DNA from: Oceanobacillus luteolus
GTDB taxonomy: Bacteria > Bacillota > Bacilli > Bacillales > Amphibacillaceae
Length of the DNA stretch: 64,000 nt
Direction of reading: 5' to 3'
Assembly: GCF_023715655.1 (NCBI RefSeq)
Contig: NZ_JAMBON010000006.1
Span: forward strand, 1 to 64,000
In this document: piece after piece, positions 1-8,932 of the stretch
Position numbering within the stretch: position 1 is the first letter of the stretch
Layout of the letters: each line of letters starts with the position of its first letter
The notes under the pieces: model-generated
Databases searched by the model: none
What the model was told of the DNA's origin: nothing
Seen by the model: only the letters and a program-made list of their open reading frames with translations
Program-made: the position numbers and the translations under genes

Positions 1-51
1 AATTTTATCAAAAGGTGTCCTTTTTGTTTACTAAAATAACGATAGCAAAAA

Positions 52-98
52 GCGTAGGGCCTACACATTTTTTGTGTGAACTCCTACGCCTTATTTTT
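52..98. terminator. Intrinsic terminator upstream of rocD
   Basis: GCGTAGG (52-58) pairs with CCTACGC (83-89), with an inner ACACA/TGTGT extension, and a T-rich run follows from 91. It closes a transcript arriving from the left edge, whose gene lies outside the window. The A-run before the stem could let it act on the minus strand too. Confidence 0.75.
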
Positions 99-155
99 TA
101 TTTACTGGGGTTTTGTCCCAGCCTCTTTCAATTCTTCAGAAGTTTTTCCTTCGAT

Positions 156-190
156 AATGATATATGATATAATTAAACAAAATTATCATT
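156..190 (+). promoter_or_regulatory. Candidate rocD promoter with overlapping dyad
   Basis: An extended -10 box TGATATAAT lies at 165-173; the matching -35 is poor (TTTCCT at 145-150), which suggests activator dependence. AATGATA (156-162) and TATCATT (184-190) form an inverted repeat around the -10 box and could be an operator. No sigma-54 type -24/-12 element, as known for Bacillus subtilis roc genes, was visible. Confidence 0.4.
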
Positions 191-230
191 CTTTTTGAAA
201 ATGTATGTTAATACATAGGGGGATTGTCTT

Positions 231-1430
231 ATGACGGTAAAAACAACGGATGATATCATTACATTAACGGAAAAATATGGTGCAGAGAATTACCATCCAC
301 TGCCTATTGTTATTTCCGAGGCTGAAGGAGTTTGGGTAACGGATCCAGAAGGAAACAAGTATATGGATATGCTTAGTGCCTATTCAGCATTAAACCAAGG
401 ACATCGACACCCAAAGATTATTCAAGCTTTAAAGGACCAGGCAGACAAAGTGACGCTGACTTCCCGAGCGTTCCATAATGATATATTGGGAAAGTGGACA
501 GAAAGGGTAGCCAAACTAACGGGCAAAGATAAAGTATTACCGATGAACACCGGTGTTGAAGCAGTAGAAACTGCAATTAAAGCTGCACGCCGCTGGGCTT
601 ATGAGGTAAAAGGTGTAGCAGCTGATTCTGCAGAGGTCATTGCAGCAGATGGAAATTTCCATGGCCGTTCGATTAATTCCATATCATTATCTACAGACGA
701 GACTGCGACGAAAAACTTTGGGCCATTCGTTCCTGGTATTATAAAAGTTCCCTTTGGCGATGCAGAAGAGATTCGCAAGGCAATTACTCCGAATACAGCA
801 GCAGTGATAGTAGAGCCGATTCAAGGAGAAGCTGGTATTATTATACCTCCTGAAGGGTATTTACGAGAAATACGGCAGATTTGTGATGAGAATCAAGTAT
901 TGTTTGTTGCTGATGAAGTACAGACTGGATTAGCTCGTACCGGAAAGATGTTTGCCTGTGAATGGGAATCGATCGAACCAGATATTTATGTGATGGGTAA
1001 GGCTCTTGGAGGTGGTGTCATACCAGTCTCTGCAATTGCAGCCAACAAAGAAATAATGGATGTATTCACACCTGGTTCACATGGATCGACCTTTGGTGGC
1101 AATCCTTTAGCGTGTGCTGTTTCCATTGCAGCTATTGATGTTATTGAGGAAGAAAAATTGGTGGAAAAATCACAGCAACTTGGCGAGTATTTTGCAGAAG
1201 GTCTTAGAAAAATAAATAATTCTGACTTAGTAGAAGTTCGTGCCCGTGGTCTTTTCATAGGTGTGGAATTTAACCATCCTGTTAGAGAGTTTTGTGAAAA
1301 ACTGAAATTAGAAGGAGTCCTCTGTAAAGAGACCCATGAGAATACAATTCGTTTTGCTCCACCACTCATCATCACAAAAGAGAACTTGGACTGGGCATTA
1401 GAGCGAATCTATAACGTGTTAAATAAATAG
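231..1430 (+). CDS. rocD: Ornithine aminotransferase
   Basis: This PLP enzyme converts ornithine plus 2-oxoglutarate to glutamate-5-semialdehyde and glutamate, the second step of arginine catabolism, in the cytosol. The 399-residue protein has the usual length and fold-type I class-III aminotransferase landmarks: the DEVQTG motif around residue 227 and the Schiff-base lysine about residue 257 in VMGKALGGG. The ATG is preceded by TAGGGGG at suitable spacing. Arginase follows after 137 bases but a clear terminator lies between them, so the two genes are partly independent. The identity is strong; acetylornithine aminotransferase is the main alternative but the arginase neighbour argues for RocD. 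Confidence 0.95.
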   Translation: MTVKTTDDIITLTEKYGAENYHPLPIVISEAEGVWVTDPEGNKYMDMLSAYSALNQGHRHPKIIQALKDQADKVTLTSRAFHNDILGKWTERVAKLTGKDKVLPMNTGVEAVETAIKAARRWAYEVKGVAADSAEVIAADGNFHGRSINSISLSTDETATKNFGPFVPGIIKVPFGDAEEIRKAITPNTAAVIVEPIQGEAGIIIPPEGYLREIRQICDENQVLFVADEVQTGLARTGKMFACEWESIEPDIYVMGKALGGGVIPVSAIAANKEIMDVFTPGSHGSTFGGNPLACAVSIAAIDVIEEEKLVEKSQQLGEYFAEGLRKINNSDLVEVRARGLFIGVEFNHPVREFCEKLKLEGVLCKETHENTIRFAPPLIITKENLDWALERIYNVLNK

Positions 1431-1452
1431 TAGAAAAAGGTAACGGAACATA

Positions 1453-1484
1453 TACCACAGTTTTCTGACTGTGGTATTTTTTTA
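1453..1484 (+). terminator. rocD terminator
   Basis: TACCACAG (1453-1460) pairs perfectly with CTGTGGTA (1469-1476) around an 8-base loop, followed by seven T residues. A classic rho-independent terminator. Confidence 0.9.
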
Positions 1485-1567
1485 TCCTATGACATGTAAA
1501 TTGACAGTTTAATAGATTTAATGCAAATTATAAGAAAGATACATATTTTTTGGCAGGAGGAGTATAC

Positions 1568-2467
1568 ATGAAAAAAATATCGATTATTGGGATGCCGATG
1601 GATTTAGGGCAACTGAGACGTGGTGTAGATATGGGTCCAAGTGCCATTCGCTATGCCGACATCGTCGAGCGTCTTGAAAATAACGGTTTCCATGTAGATG
1701 ATTTAGGTGATGTTCAAATTGGAAGAGATCGTTTGGAGACTGATCCACAAACGGGAATAAGGAACTTGACAGCTGTTGTAAAATCAAGTGAACAATTAAT
1801 GGCAAAAGTCGAAGGGGTGATGAAGGCGAATTCATTTCCATTGATACTTGGTGGCGATCACAGTATTGCAATTGGAACATTAGCGGGTGTTACTAAATTT
1901 CGGAAGCGGTTAGGGGTTATTTGGTTTGATGCCCATGGGGATTTAAATACACCTGAAACATCGCCTTCTGGAAATATCCATGGAATGCCACTAGCCGCAT
2001 CAATCGGATTAGGTGAAAAGAAGCTTACAGATATAGGTGGATTCACTCCAAAGGTTGAACCGGAAAATGTAGTGATCATTGGAGCGCGTTCATTAGATGA
2101 AGGTGAAAAGAACCTAATCAAAGAAAAAGGAATTAAAGTTTATACGATGCATGAAATCGATCGTGTTGGCATGTCATCGATAATTGAGGAGACCATTGCT
2201 TATTTTAGAAACAATGGAGTGGATGGGGTGCACCTATCATTTGATCTGGACGGTTTAGACCCTCTATATGCGCCTGGAGTTGGTACCCCAGTTGCAGGTG
2301 GTGTCACAACCCGAGAGGCACATTTGGCAATGGAATTATTAGCAGAATCACAGATGATCACTTCTGCTGAGTTTGTGGAAGTCAATCCGATTTTGGATGA
2401 ACGGAATAAGACAGGACAACTGGCGGTTGATTTGGTCGGTTCATTGTTTGGTGAGCGAATCTTATAA
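1568..2467 (+). CDS. rocF: Arginase
   Basis: Manganese-dependent arginase hydrolyses arginine to ornithine and urea; ornithine then feeds RocD encoded just upstream. The 299-residue protein shows the binuclear metal motifs of the ureohydrolase family: GGDHS (95-99), DAHGD (121-125), NIHG (136-139) and SFDLDGLDP near residue 225. I chose the ATG at 1568 because AGGAGG sits at 1555-1560 with 7-base spacing; an in-frame TTG at 1550 overlaps that ribosome site and is unlikely. A TTGACA box lies at 1501-1506, so rocF may have its own promoter. Family assignment is firm; agmatinase is less likely given rocD. Confidence 0.95.
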   Translation: MKKISIIGMPMDLGQLRRGVDMGPSAIRYADIVERLENNGFHVDDLGDVQIGRDRLETDPQTGIRNLTAVVKSSEQLMAKVEGVMKANSFPLILGGDHSIAIGTLAGVTKFRKRLGVIWFDAHGDLNTPETSPSGNIHGMPLAASIGLGEKKLTDIGGFTPKVEPENVVIIGARSLDEGEKNLIKEKGIKVYTMHEIDRVGMSSIIEETIAYFRNNGVDGVHLSFDLDGLDPLYAPGVGTPVAGGVTTREAHLAMELLAESQMITSAEFVEVNPILDERNKTGQLAVDLVGSLFGERIL

Positions 2468-2499
2468 ATTATAGGCACAACCGAATTACTATTGACATA

Positions 2500-2552
2500 A
2501 CATAGAGGGAAAGGGATAATCAGCTGCTACTGCTTGTTATTTTTCCCTATGT
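2500..2552 (+). terminator. Probable rocF terminator
   Basis: ACATA/TATGT and GGGAAA/TTTCCC form an interrupted stem (2500-2512 with 2542-2552) around a long loop. The trailing T-run is short, so termination is likely but not certain. Confidence 0.4.
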
Positions 2553-2599
2553 TTGTTATAGTAGGGTAACAATTAAATATCTCTTATTTCTTATAATAA

Positions 2600-2770
2600 G
2601 ATAGAGGTTGCAAAGACCATCAGTACTTATGGGGAGGATGAATGAGATCCGTCGAACCATAAGGAAAGGGGAATTTGCCGAAGCAGAAGGAAACTCACTC
2701 TTCCCGATGCTGGGTCTATGTCGAAAAGATATAGATCTGTCATATAGGTAACTATATGGTGCGCTATCAG
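2600..2770 (+). promoter_or_regulatory. Lysine riboswitch (L-box) aptamer
   Basis: The segment carries the family signatures in order: GATAGAGGTTGC at the 5-prime side, AGTA, a GGAGGATGA block, AAGGAAAGGGG, TTTGCCGAAGC near 2675, GCTGGGTC near 2710 and GCGCTATCAGGCAG at the 3-prime side. GATAG (2600-2604) can close helix P1 with CTATC (2764-2768). In this family, lysine binding stabilises P1 and allows a downstream terminator to form. It sits directly ahead of dapA, so lysine should repress the committed step of its own pathway. Confidence 0.9.
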
Positions 2771-2794
2771 GCAGAAAGAACTAAAATGTTCAAC

Positions 2795-2830
2795 AAGCAA
2801 TAGCGGCCCACCGTTATTGCTTTTTATTTT
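2795..2830 (+). terminator. Riboswitch expression platform terminator
   Basis: AAGCAATAGCGG (2795-2806) pairs with CCGTTATTGCTT (2811-2822, one G-T wobble) and is followed by TTTTATTTT. It lies between the aptamer and the dapA ribosome site, as expected for a transcriptional OFF switch. Confidence 0.9.
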
Positions 2831-2863
2831 GACTAGATATGAAAAGAAAGGGTTGTGAGTGAC

Positions 2864-3745
2864 ATGAATTTTGGAAGATTACTAACAGCGATGGTGACAC
2901 CATTTGATGAACAAGGAGAAATCGACTATTCCAGAACTTCAGCTTTAATTGAACATTTAATAGCTACTGGTACGGATGGCTTAGTAGTAGCGGGTACTAC
3001 CGGTGAATCGCCAACCTTAACGAGTAAGGAGAAAGTGGACTTATTCAATGTTGTTGTAAAAGAAGTAGATGGCAGGATTCCGGTACTCGCAGGAACGGGT
3101 TCAAACAACACAAGAGAAACAATTGAATTAACGAAAGAGGCAGAACAAGTTGGTGTAGACGGTATTATGCTCGTGACCCCTTATTATAATAAACCTTCGC
3201 AGCAGGGTTTATATGAGCATTTTAGCCAAATTGCAGCAAGTACTGCATTGCCCATTATGCTCTACAATATCCCAGGGAGAACATCTGTCAATATGACACC
3301 GGAAACAATCATTCGTTTAGCTGAAATTGAAAATATTGTATCCGTCAAGGAAGCAAGCGGAGATCTTGATGCAGCAGCAGAAATCATTCAAAAAACTGCG
3401 GATGACTTCAGTGTGTATAGCGGAGATGACGGCATGACGGTTCCAATGCTTGCAATCGGTGGAATGGGAGTAGTATCTGTTGCAGCCCATGTTATTGGTA
3501 ATGAAATGAGGAGTATGATAAATAGCTTTTTAGCTGGTGAAAATGAACAAGCGGCAAAGCAGCATCGACGTATTCTACCGGTAATAGATGTCTTGTTCCA
3601 AGCACCTAGTCCTGCCCCTGTCAAGTCAGCATTGAATGAGGCGGGAATAGAGGTAGGCGGTGTACGTTTGCCATTAGTTGAGTTAACGGTAGACGAAAAG
3701 CAAAATCTAACTAATGTGATGGAAGAATTCAAGTCGGCAAATTGA
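2864..3745 (+). CDS. dapA: 4-Hydroxy-tetrahydrodipicolinate synthase
   Basis: DapA condenses pyruvate with aspartate semialdehyde, the committed step to diaminopimelate, lysine and, in spores, dipicolinate. The 293-residue protein shows GTTGES near residue 44, the catalytic tyrosine in MLYNIPGRT, and the Schiff-base lysine at about residue 162 in VSVKEASGD. I prefer ATG 2864: the GTG at 2855 is only about two bases from the AAAGGG ribosome site. It is a single-gene unit, with the lysine riboswitch before it and a terminator after it, so it is uncoupled from asd/dapG, which sit beside dapA in Bacillus subtilis. Other members of the DHDPS/NAL superfamily are unlikely given the riboswitch. Confidence 0.95.
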   Translation: MNFGRLLTAMVTPFDEQGEIDYSRTSALIEHLIATGTDGLVVAGTTGESPTLTSKEKVDLFNVVVKEVDGRIPVLAGTGSNNTRETIELTKEAEQVGVDGIMLVTPYYNKPSQQGLYEHFSQIAASTALPIMLYNIPGRTSVNMTPETIIRLAEIENIVSVKEASGDLDAAAEIIQKTADDFSVYSGDDGMTVPMLAIGGMGVVSVAAHVIGNEMRSMINSFLAGENEQAAKQHRRILPVIDVLFQAPSPAPVKSALNEAGIEVGGVRLPLVELTVDEKQNLTNVMEEFKSAN

Positions 3746-3764
3746 TTCTTTTAATAACAACTTC

Positions 3765-3806
3765 AGCCACGTATATATATAATATGCGTGGCTTTTGTCA
3801 TTTTTT
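3765..3806 (+). terminator. dapA terminator
   Basis: AGCCACG (3765-3771) pairs with CGTGGCT (3787-3793) around an AT-rich loop that can itself extend the stem; a T-rich tail follows to 3806. Confidence 0.8.
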
Positions 3807-3919
3807 GTCTTGCGCTGAAATCTAATTGTAATATAAGCATAATCAAATTGTTATTTTCCAATGTTATACTTCATACCATAGATTCCTAACAAGAAATCTA
3901 TGGAAATGGGGGAAAAAGT

Positions 3920-5173
3920 TTGCGGAAGAAAACTAGGATTTTTACCTTAATAGCTTCTCTAATTTTATTCCAATCAATATTTACAGTTGATGTCTTTGCT
4001 ACGAATGGGGCTGAATTGGAAGAGATACAGAAAGAAAGAAAAGAAATAGAGAAAAATTTATCAGTACAAGAGCAAAGAATTAATGAATTATATGATGAGT
4101 TGCAAGCATTAAATGAAGAAGTCATCCGATTGGACGAGCTATTAAGTGAAAAACAAGCTAGGGTAGATGAAATTACATATGATATAGAAGTGACAATAGA
4201 AGAAATCTCTACCTTGCAAGAAGAAATTGAAGAATTAAAATTAAGCATTGAACAACGATTTGATATCTTAAAGGATAGAGCAGCATCGTATCAAAAGTCT
4301 GGTGGTCTAGTAAACTATATCGAAGTGCTCTTTGGTGCTAAAAGTTTTGGTGACTTCATCAGTCGTTTGACCGCTGTCAATCAAATTATGGATTCTGATA
4401 CAAGTTTAATGGAAGAGCTTGAATCAGATATGGAATTAGTAGAATCTCATCAGATGACCAGAATGGAAAAGTTAGATGAATTGAATGCGATGCATGCCGA
4501 GCAAGAAGAAAAACTGGTAAGCATCGAAAAAGAGAAGCGTGTACAGGAAAATGCGCAAGAAGCTGTCGAAGCCAAACAACAAGAGTTGATTGCTTATGTA
4601 GAAGAGCTGGAGACTGAGGATAGTCAACTGAAATCAATGGAAGAAAAAGTGTTGGCAGATATTGCAGAAGCAGCTAAAAAAGAACGTGAGGAAAGAGAAA
4701 AACGTCGCTTAGCAGCGATTGAAAAACAAAAAGCGGAAGAAGCTAAAAAGGAAAAGCAAAAGGATGGCTCTAAGCTTGTTCAGGTTGCGAAAGTTGAACA
4801 AAAAGTTAGTAATGCAAAAAGTGACTCTTCCAAGCGATCCAGTAATGAATCGGCCAAGAATGTAAAAAAGGAAGAGAAGGCTGAGTCCAAAAGCTTCACC
4901 GTTACAGCAACTGCTTATACGGCTGATTGTAAAGGATGTTCCGGTGTAACAAGCACGGGAATTAACTTAAAAGATAATCCGGACGCAAAAGTAATTGCAG
5001 TTGATCCAGATGTCATCCCCTTACATTCACTTGTTTATGTGGAAGGCTATGGCTATGCTATAGCCGGGGATACAGGCAGTGCGATTCGAGGAAATAAAAT
5101 TGATGTATTCCTCTCATCAGAAAAAGCCGCAAAAAATTGGGGCGTACGCAAAGTGAAAGTTACCATACAATAA
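3920..5173 (+). CDS. Secreted coiled-coil protein with C-terminal 3D domain
   Basis: The 417-residue product starts with a signal peptide (KKTR followed by a hydrophobic stretch, cleavage likely after VFA near residue 27). Residues about 30-270 form a long charged coiled coil like the N-terminal domain of PcsB/CwlO peptidoglycan hydrolases. A Lys/Ser-rich linker follows (about 270-320). The last 95 residues are a 3D domain with its three conserved aspartates (AVDPD, AGDTG, KIDVF), a fold related to MltA lytic transglycosylases and found in YocH and YuiC. The role is probably cell-wall cleavage or remodelling outside the membrane. The start is TTG 3920, placed 7 bases after GGGGG. Not linked to neighbours; own terminator. 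Confidence 0.85.
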   Translation: MRKKTRIFTLIASLILFQSIFTVDVFATNGAELEEIQKERKEIEKNLSVQEQRINELYDELQALNEEVIRLDELLSEKQARVDEITYDIEVTIEEISTLQEEIEELKLSIEQRFDILKDRAASYQKSGGLVNYIEVLFGAKSFGDFISRLTAVNQIMDSDTSLMEELESDMELVESHQMTRMEKLDELNAMHAEQEEKLVSIEKEKRVQENAQEAVEAKQQELIAYVEELETEDSQLKSMEEKVLADIAEAAKKEREEREKRRLAAIEKQKAEEAKKEKQKDGSKLVQVAKVEQKVSNAKSDSSKRSSNESAKNVKKEEKAESKSFTVTATAYTADCKGCSGVTSTGINLKDNPDAKVIAVDPDVIPLHSLVYVEGYGYAIAGDTGSAIRGNKIDVFLSSEKAAKNWGVRKVKVTIQ

Positions 5174-5174
5174 A

Positions 5175-5208
5175 AAAACAAGTCAGCTTTACGCTGACTT
5201 GTTTTTTT
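5175..5208. terminator. Bidirectional terminator between convergent genes
   Basis: An AAACAAGTCAGC stem pairs with GCTGACTTGTTT around TTTAC (loop 5188-5192). The A-run on the left and T-run on the right make it work for the 3D-domain gene and for the convergent ydjI. Confidence 0.9.
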
Positions 5209-5240
5209 CTATATTGATGCAACGAAACGTGAGAGATTTG

Positions 5241-6248
5241 TTATAATTTTTGTCCACAGTTCGGACAGAAATTGGCACCAGCGACTTTTTGGCCACAATT
5301 TGGACAGAAGTTTGGTTTGCTAGAATTACCGGAATTACCGGAATCCGGTGAAGCTGGGGCTTGTTTGGCTTGCTGCTGTTCCGTTCCTGGATCTTGATTT
5401 TGCTTCATATTTTTCATCATTTCGTTGGCTACATTCATGCCCATCATCATTCCGACCATATCAGAAGCGGTACCACTACTTTTCACTTTACCTGACGCAA
5501 TACCATCGGTCATTTCTATTTGTTGGTATTTACTGACATCGCCAATCATACCGAGCGCTGCTGCTTTCTGAACTCTATCCTGAATTTCTTTAGGATAATT
5601 AAAGCTGCTGACATTGAATCCAGTGATTGTAAGTCCAAGATCATAGATTTCCATATCAAGATCTTCTTTAATACCTTGGGATATTTCGGAAGCGTTGATT
5701 TTCAGATTAAATAAATCCTTACCTTCTTTAACGATCCATTTCATCAATAATTGATCAAGTACGGATGTGATTCGAATTTTGACATCTTCTACTAAATAAC
5801 GCTTCTTCACACCTGCAACATTCTCAATCAATCGCACATAATCATTCACCTTAAAATTAAACGTACCATTTGCACGAATAGGAATTCCACCTGGCATAGC
5901 AGGGGAAGGGGATGGAATATTAATCGGATTTTTTGTACCCCATTTTACAGTGAATTGTTTCGTGTTCACGAATAGAACTTCCACTCTTAGCCCAGTTCGA
6001 AAGCCAAATTTAAATCCTTTCAATGTAGAAAGGAAGGGAATGATTTCCGATTCAATGTTGTACTCTCCATCATCTTTGAAGATTCCTTCTATTTTTCCGT
6101 TATTAATAAAAATTGCATCTTGACCAGGACCAATCATCAAACGGCTTCCCCGTTTTATTTCTCGGTTCGGCCATTTCCAAAAGATCATATCGTCTCTAAA
6201 TTCTTGCCATTCTACTATATCCGCTAATTGATTTCTAAAAAAAGACAT
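5241..6248 (-). CDS. ydjI: SPFH-domain protein with double zinc ribbon, YdjI family
   Basis: The 335-residue protein begins with an SPFH/virion-core-like domain (about residues 1-240). A Met-rich segment and a Gln/Pro/Ser linker lead to two tandem zinc-ribbon half-motifs of the form FCPNCGQK at the very C-terminus. In Bacillus subtilis YdjI is the last gene of the pspA-ydjGHI operon and helps link PspA to membrane partners. The start at 6248 is set by AAAGGATGAG seven bases upstream; a longer in-frame reading would run into ydjH. It lies 28 bases after ydjH, in the same operon, and ends at the shared terminator. Function in this species is inferred from synteny. Confidence 0.85.
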   Translation of the reverse strand: MSFFRNQLADIVEWQEFRDDMIFWKWPNREIKRGSRLMIGPGQDAIFINNGKIEGIFKDDGEYNIESEIIPFLSTLKGFKFGFRTGLRVEVLFVNTKQFTVKWGTKNPINIPSPSPAMPGGIPIRANGTFNFKVNDYVRLIENVAGVKKRYLVEDVKIRITSVLDQLLMKWIVKEGKDLFNLKINASEISQGIKEDLDMEIYDLGLTITGFNVSSFNYPKEIQDRVQKAAALGMIGDVSKYQQIEMTDGIASGKVKSSGTASDMVGMMMGMNVANEMMKNMKQNQDPGTEQQQAKQAPASPDSGNSGNSSKPNFCPNCGQKVAGANFCPNCGQKL

Positions 6249-6276
6249 CACTCTCATCCTTTCGATTTTTTTCCGT

Positions 6277-7059
6277 TTAAAATCCTCTTCTACCGCCACT
6301 ATGTGATCTACCAGCGCCGGTGATTCCGCCACCACCGCCACGGAAACCACCTCCACCCCCGTTATTATTTGCAGATGGCTTTTTCCTTCTAGTTACGGTT
6401 TTTCTTAAATACCGATCCCGCTTACTGATTATTCTAGAGCTACTGCGATTTAAATAAGTTCCACTTGTTACGGTAACTCTTCCACCAGAAGTATAGGCCA
6501 TTAAAAATACGATAATTGCTGCCAAGACAACTGCAACTGCAAGTTGGAAAAAGGTATTAAAAAAGACTGACTCTGGATTTACCCCAGGTCGAATATCTAA
6601 ATATTCATCTGCTTTTTCAAAAAAGAGTTTGAATGCTTTATAATAGTCGCCCTGAGAGAAATAAGGCGTAACATGATCAAGAATCAATTCGATTCTTTCG
6701 TCATCAATATATTTTTCTGCGATACCAAATCCAGCAATATCTACCATACGAGAATCCATATCTATTGTGATGACGGCCATATTATCCTCTTGGCGATTAA
6801 ATTCATCTTTTAATTCATCAGTAAAATCCTGCATATACTTCATAATTGTCTTCCCGTTAGTATCTTCTGTCGTTATGATGATAAAATCCGTATTCCATTC
6901 TTCAAAGTAGTTTGCTGCTTGCTTCTCTAATTCTTGCACTTGTTCATCTGTAAGCAGATCTGCGTGATCATAGATTCGCTGTACATCGGCAAGGGCAGGA
7001 GAGATTAATAGGAAAAATAGAAATGTAAACAAAATAGAAGTTTTCCATAAAAGTTTCAT
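6277..7059 (-). CDS. ydjH: TPM-domain membrane protein, YdjH family
   Basis: The 260-residue protein has a signal peptide (cleavage near ALA, residue 24), an extracellular TPM domain (about 28-150, starting at DHADLLTDEQVQ), one membrane helix (about residues 167-188) and a basic, Gly-rich cytoplasmic tail ending in Gly/Arg repeats. TPM-domain proteins such as YgcG and YdjH are envelope-associated and of unknown chemistry. The ATG overlaps the ydjG stop codon by one base (TAATG), so translation is probably coupled. It belongs to the pspA operon, and with YdjG likely forms the membrane part of the complex. Confidence 0.85.
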   Translation of the reverse strand: MKLLWKTSILFTFLFFLLISPALADVQRIYDHADLLTDEQVQELEKQAANYFEEWNTDFIIITTEDTNGKTIMKYMQDFTDELKDEFNRQEDNMAVITIDMDSRMVDIAGFGIAEKYIDDERIELILDHVTPYFSQGDYYKAFKLFFEKADEYLDIRPGVNPESVFFNTFFQLAVAVVLAAIIVFLMAYTSGGRVTVTSGTYLNRSSSRIISKRDRYLRKTVTRRKKPSANNNGGGGGFRGGGGGITGAGRSHSGGRRGF

Positions 7060-8090
7060 TAGAGAATGCCACCTCCCGTTACAATAAAGGAGATGATTTT
7101 CATCAGCAAGAACGATCCACCAGCAATTCCACCAAACCAGGCTGCAATTTTTCCTTTACTTAACGGAGGCTTCCCGACAACTTTCCCTGTTTGGCCGTTC
7201 ATGGCAAAAATATGTTCTGATTGATCGTAATCATAGTATACCATCCAAACTGGGAGCATCGTGTAAAGACTTTTCCTGCTTTTTGTAGTGATGTTTTTAT
7301 TTTTGTACCTTACAGATGTATAGCCGCTGACAGTGGAGCGGATGAAGTCGTCCAAAGGTTTATTCATTTTTTCCTTTACTCGGGGAAACAGTTCTTTTGC
7401 ATCGTAATTATATTTTTCGGCAATGTAGCCGGCAAGGTAAGGGGTCTTAAAATCTTTAAGATCACTATATTGATAAGGTTCCAGTTTATCCATCAATTTG
7501 TCATCCATTTTCTCAGAAGCGTCCACCGGCACGCGGCTAAAATCAATTCGTAAATCTCGGTATACATCATAATATTTGGTTTCTGTATAAATATATTCCC
7601 CTCTTGAATACGTTCTAACTCGTGTTCCTACAGCATGAACCTTAGCTTCATTTTTTAAATCGTATAGCCAAAAAGGAACGTATATACCAGTTATCTTTTT
7701 AATACGACTTGCTGACATGAAGCCACGGGGAGTCAATAGCCCCTTGCGGCACCACTTGATAAAGGCTTCTTCTGCTTGGCGCTTGGAAATGGTAAAAGGA
7801 ATGACGAGGGAGGGGGCAAGGATTCCTGATACACGGTCAGCTAGAACGACTGCAGCTCCACAAAAACTGCAACTGGTCGCTGTCGTATCGGCATCCGTCA
7901 CGATGTTTGCGCCACAGTTATTACAATGATATTCCTTTGCTTCATCCTCTTCAAAAACGGTCTCGATAAATTCATCTGAAAAATCTTCAATATTGTCCTG
8001 CCTGCCACAATTCCCGCAGGAAAGGGCGCCGGATTCTGCATCAAAAGCCATATCACTCCCACAGTTCGGACATTTATAATGTATAACCAT
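7059..8090 (-). CDS. ydjG: Zinc-ribbon membrane protein, YdjG family
   Basis: The 343-residue protein has two N-terminal zinc ribbons: CPNC...CGNC (first 30 residues) and CNNC...CSFC (about 55-80). A central soluble domain follows, then a hydrophobic C-terminal segment (about 312-335). In Bacillus subtilis YdjG partners YdjH in the membrane and helps recruit PspA and YdjI. Here it lies 14 bases downstream of pspA and overlaps ydjH by one base. Three of the four operon proteins carry zinc ribbons or Gly-rich tails, suggesting assembly into one complex. The assignment rests on domain order plus gene order. Confidence 0.85.
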   Translation of the reverse strand: MVIHYKCPNCGSDMAFDAESGALSCGNCGRQDNIEDFSDEFIETVFEEDEAKEYHCNNCGANIVTDADTTATSCSFCGAAVVLADRVSGILAPSLVIPFTISKRQAEEAFIKWCRKGLLTPRGFMSASRIKKITGIYVPFWLYDLKNEAKVHAVGTRVRTYSRGEYIYTETKYYDVYRDLRIDFSRVPVDASEKMDDKLMDKLEPYQYSDLKDFKTPYLAGYIAEKYNYDAKELFPRVKEKMNKPLDDFIRSTVSGYTSVRYKNKNITTKSRKSLYTMLPVWMVYYDYDQSEHIFAMNGQTGKVVGKPPLSKGKIAAWFGGIAGGSFLLMKIISFIVTGGGIL

Positions 8091-8104
8091 TTTTTATTCC
8101 CCCA

Positions 8105-8731
8105 TTAGTTACTTTCCTGATCTTTATTCGGTATCAACTTACTGATCTCTGCATCAATATTTTCTATTTCTTTTGTTTGATTTCTAAGTTTAGCGAGAGC
8201 TTCAGCCTCATCTATTTTAAAATTCAATTCTTCCTCGTAACTGGAAAAGCCGCTTGAAACATGGGAATCACTAGTGTTTATTTTTTCCTGCTGGTTTAGT
8301 AATGCGGTTTTTTCTCTGATAGAATAGCTTCGTAATTCCAATTGTCTTAGATCCAGGGCTAACTTTTCTTCCAATAGTTTTAACTGTTTTGCATCAACGA
8401 TAAGTTGGTTGTAGGTTGAGACTAATTCCAACTTTTTTGTTTCCAATTCTTCTTGTTTATTGGCAAACATCATTGCTTTTTCATAGTCACGCTCTTCAAC
8501 CCGTTCCCGGTATCGTTCCAGCTTTCTAATTTCAGCTTCACATTCATCGACTGCTTGTTTAGCACGCTTAACATCCGATTCCAATGCATTCCGTTCAGAA
8601 TTTACTGTTCGAAGGTCTAGATTAATGTCACGTAAGGTCTTTTGTACGATTTTATCAGGCTGTTTCATTACATCTAGGTGATGGTTTATATTTGCTTTCA
8701 TTAACGTACTGAATCTGGATAATATCCCCAT
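8105..8731 (-). CDS. pspA: Phage-shock protein A
   Basis: PspA/IM30 proteins bind stressed membranes and polymerise to protect the proton barrier. The 208-residue product is almost wholly coiled coil after a short amphipathic N-terminus (GILSRFSTLMKANIN), typical of the ESCRT-III-like PspA/LiaH/Vipp1 family and slightly shorter than Bacillus subtilis PspA. I chose ATG 8731 because AGGAGG is six bases upstream; the ATG two codons earlier overlaps that site. It is the first gene of the pspA-ydjG-ydjH-ydjI operon behind a sigma-W-like promoter. LiaH is the alternative, but the ydjGHI neighbours identify PspA. Confidence 0.9.
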   Translation of the reverse strand: MGILSRFSTLMKANINHHLDVMKQPDKIVQKTLRDINLDLRTVNSERNALESDVKRAKQAVDECEAEIRKLERYRERVEERDYEKAMMFANKQEELETKKLELVSTYNQLIVDAKQLKLLEEKLALDLRQLELRSYSIREKTALLNQQEKINTSDSHVSSGFSSYEEELNFKIDEAEALAKLRNQTKEIENIDAEISKLIPNKDQESN

Positions 8732-8781
8732 GGTCATCCTCCTCTGTTTTCGATTATCTTCAGTTTATCTTAATATATATT

Positions 8782-8807
8782 ACTGGACAAATAAGAATTA
8801 GGTTTCA
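8782..8807 (-). promoter_or_regulatory. Sigma-W-like promoter of the pspA operon
   Basis: Read on the minus strand, TGAAAC (8807-8802) is followed after 17 bases by AGTA, against the sigma-W consensus TGAAAC-N16/17-CGTA. The -35 is perfect and the -10 has one mismatch. Bacillus subtilis pspA is a known sigma-W target. Confidence 0.6.
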
Positions 8808-8932
8808 TTTCAACAGAATGTCAAAAGAGTAAAATAATTTTACAGTTGTTATTGTTTTGTAAACCCTTCTTAAGATTTGTAATGGCTAATAAAGGATATA
8901 CATGTATTAGAAAGCTAAGGAAAGGAATGAGT

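Noticed and set aside
231-231. A sigma-54 (RocR-type) promoter before rocD
   Set aside because: No TGGCAC-N5-TTGC-like element was found upstream; an extended -10 box for sigma-A is present instead.
986-1375. A 129-codon minus-strand frame inside rocD
   Set aside because: Antisense to the conserved aminotransferase core; Ser/Pro-rich and without a ribosome site.
2468-2863. A T-box leader in front of dapA
   Set aside because: No T-box signature (AGGGTGGNACCGCG) is present, whereas the lysine-riboswitch motifs are all in order.
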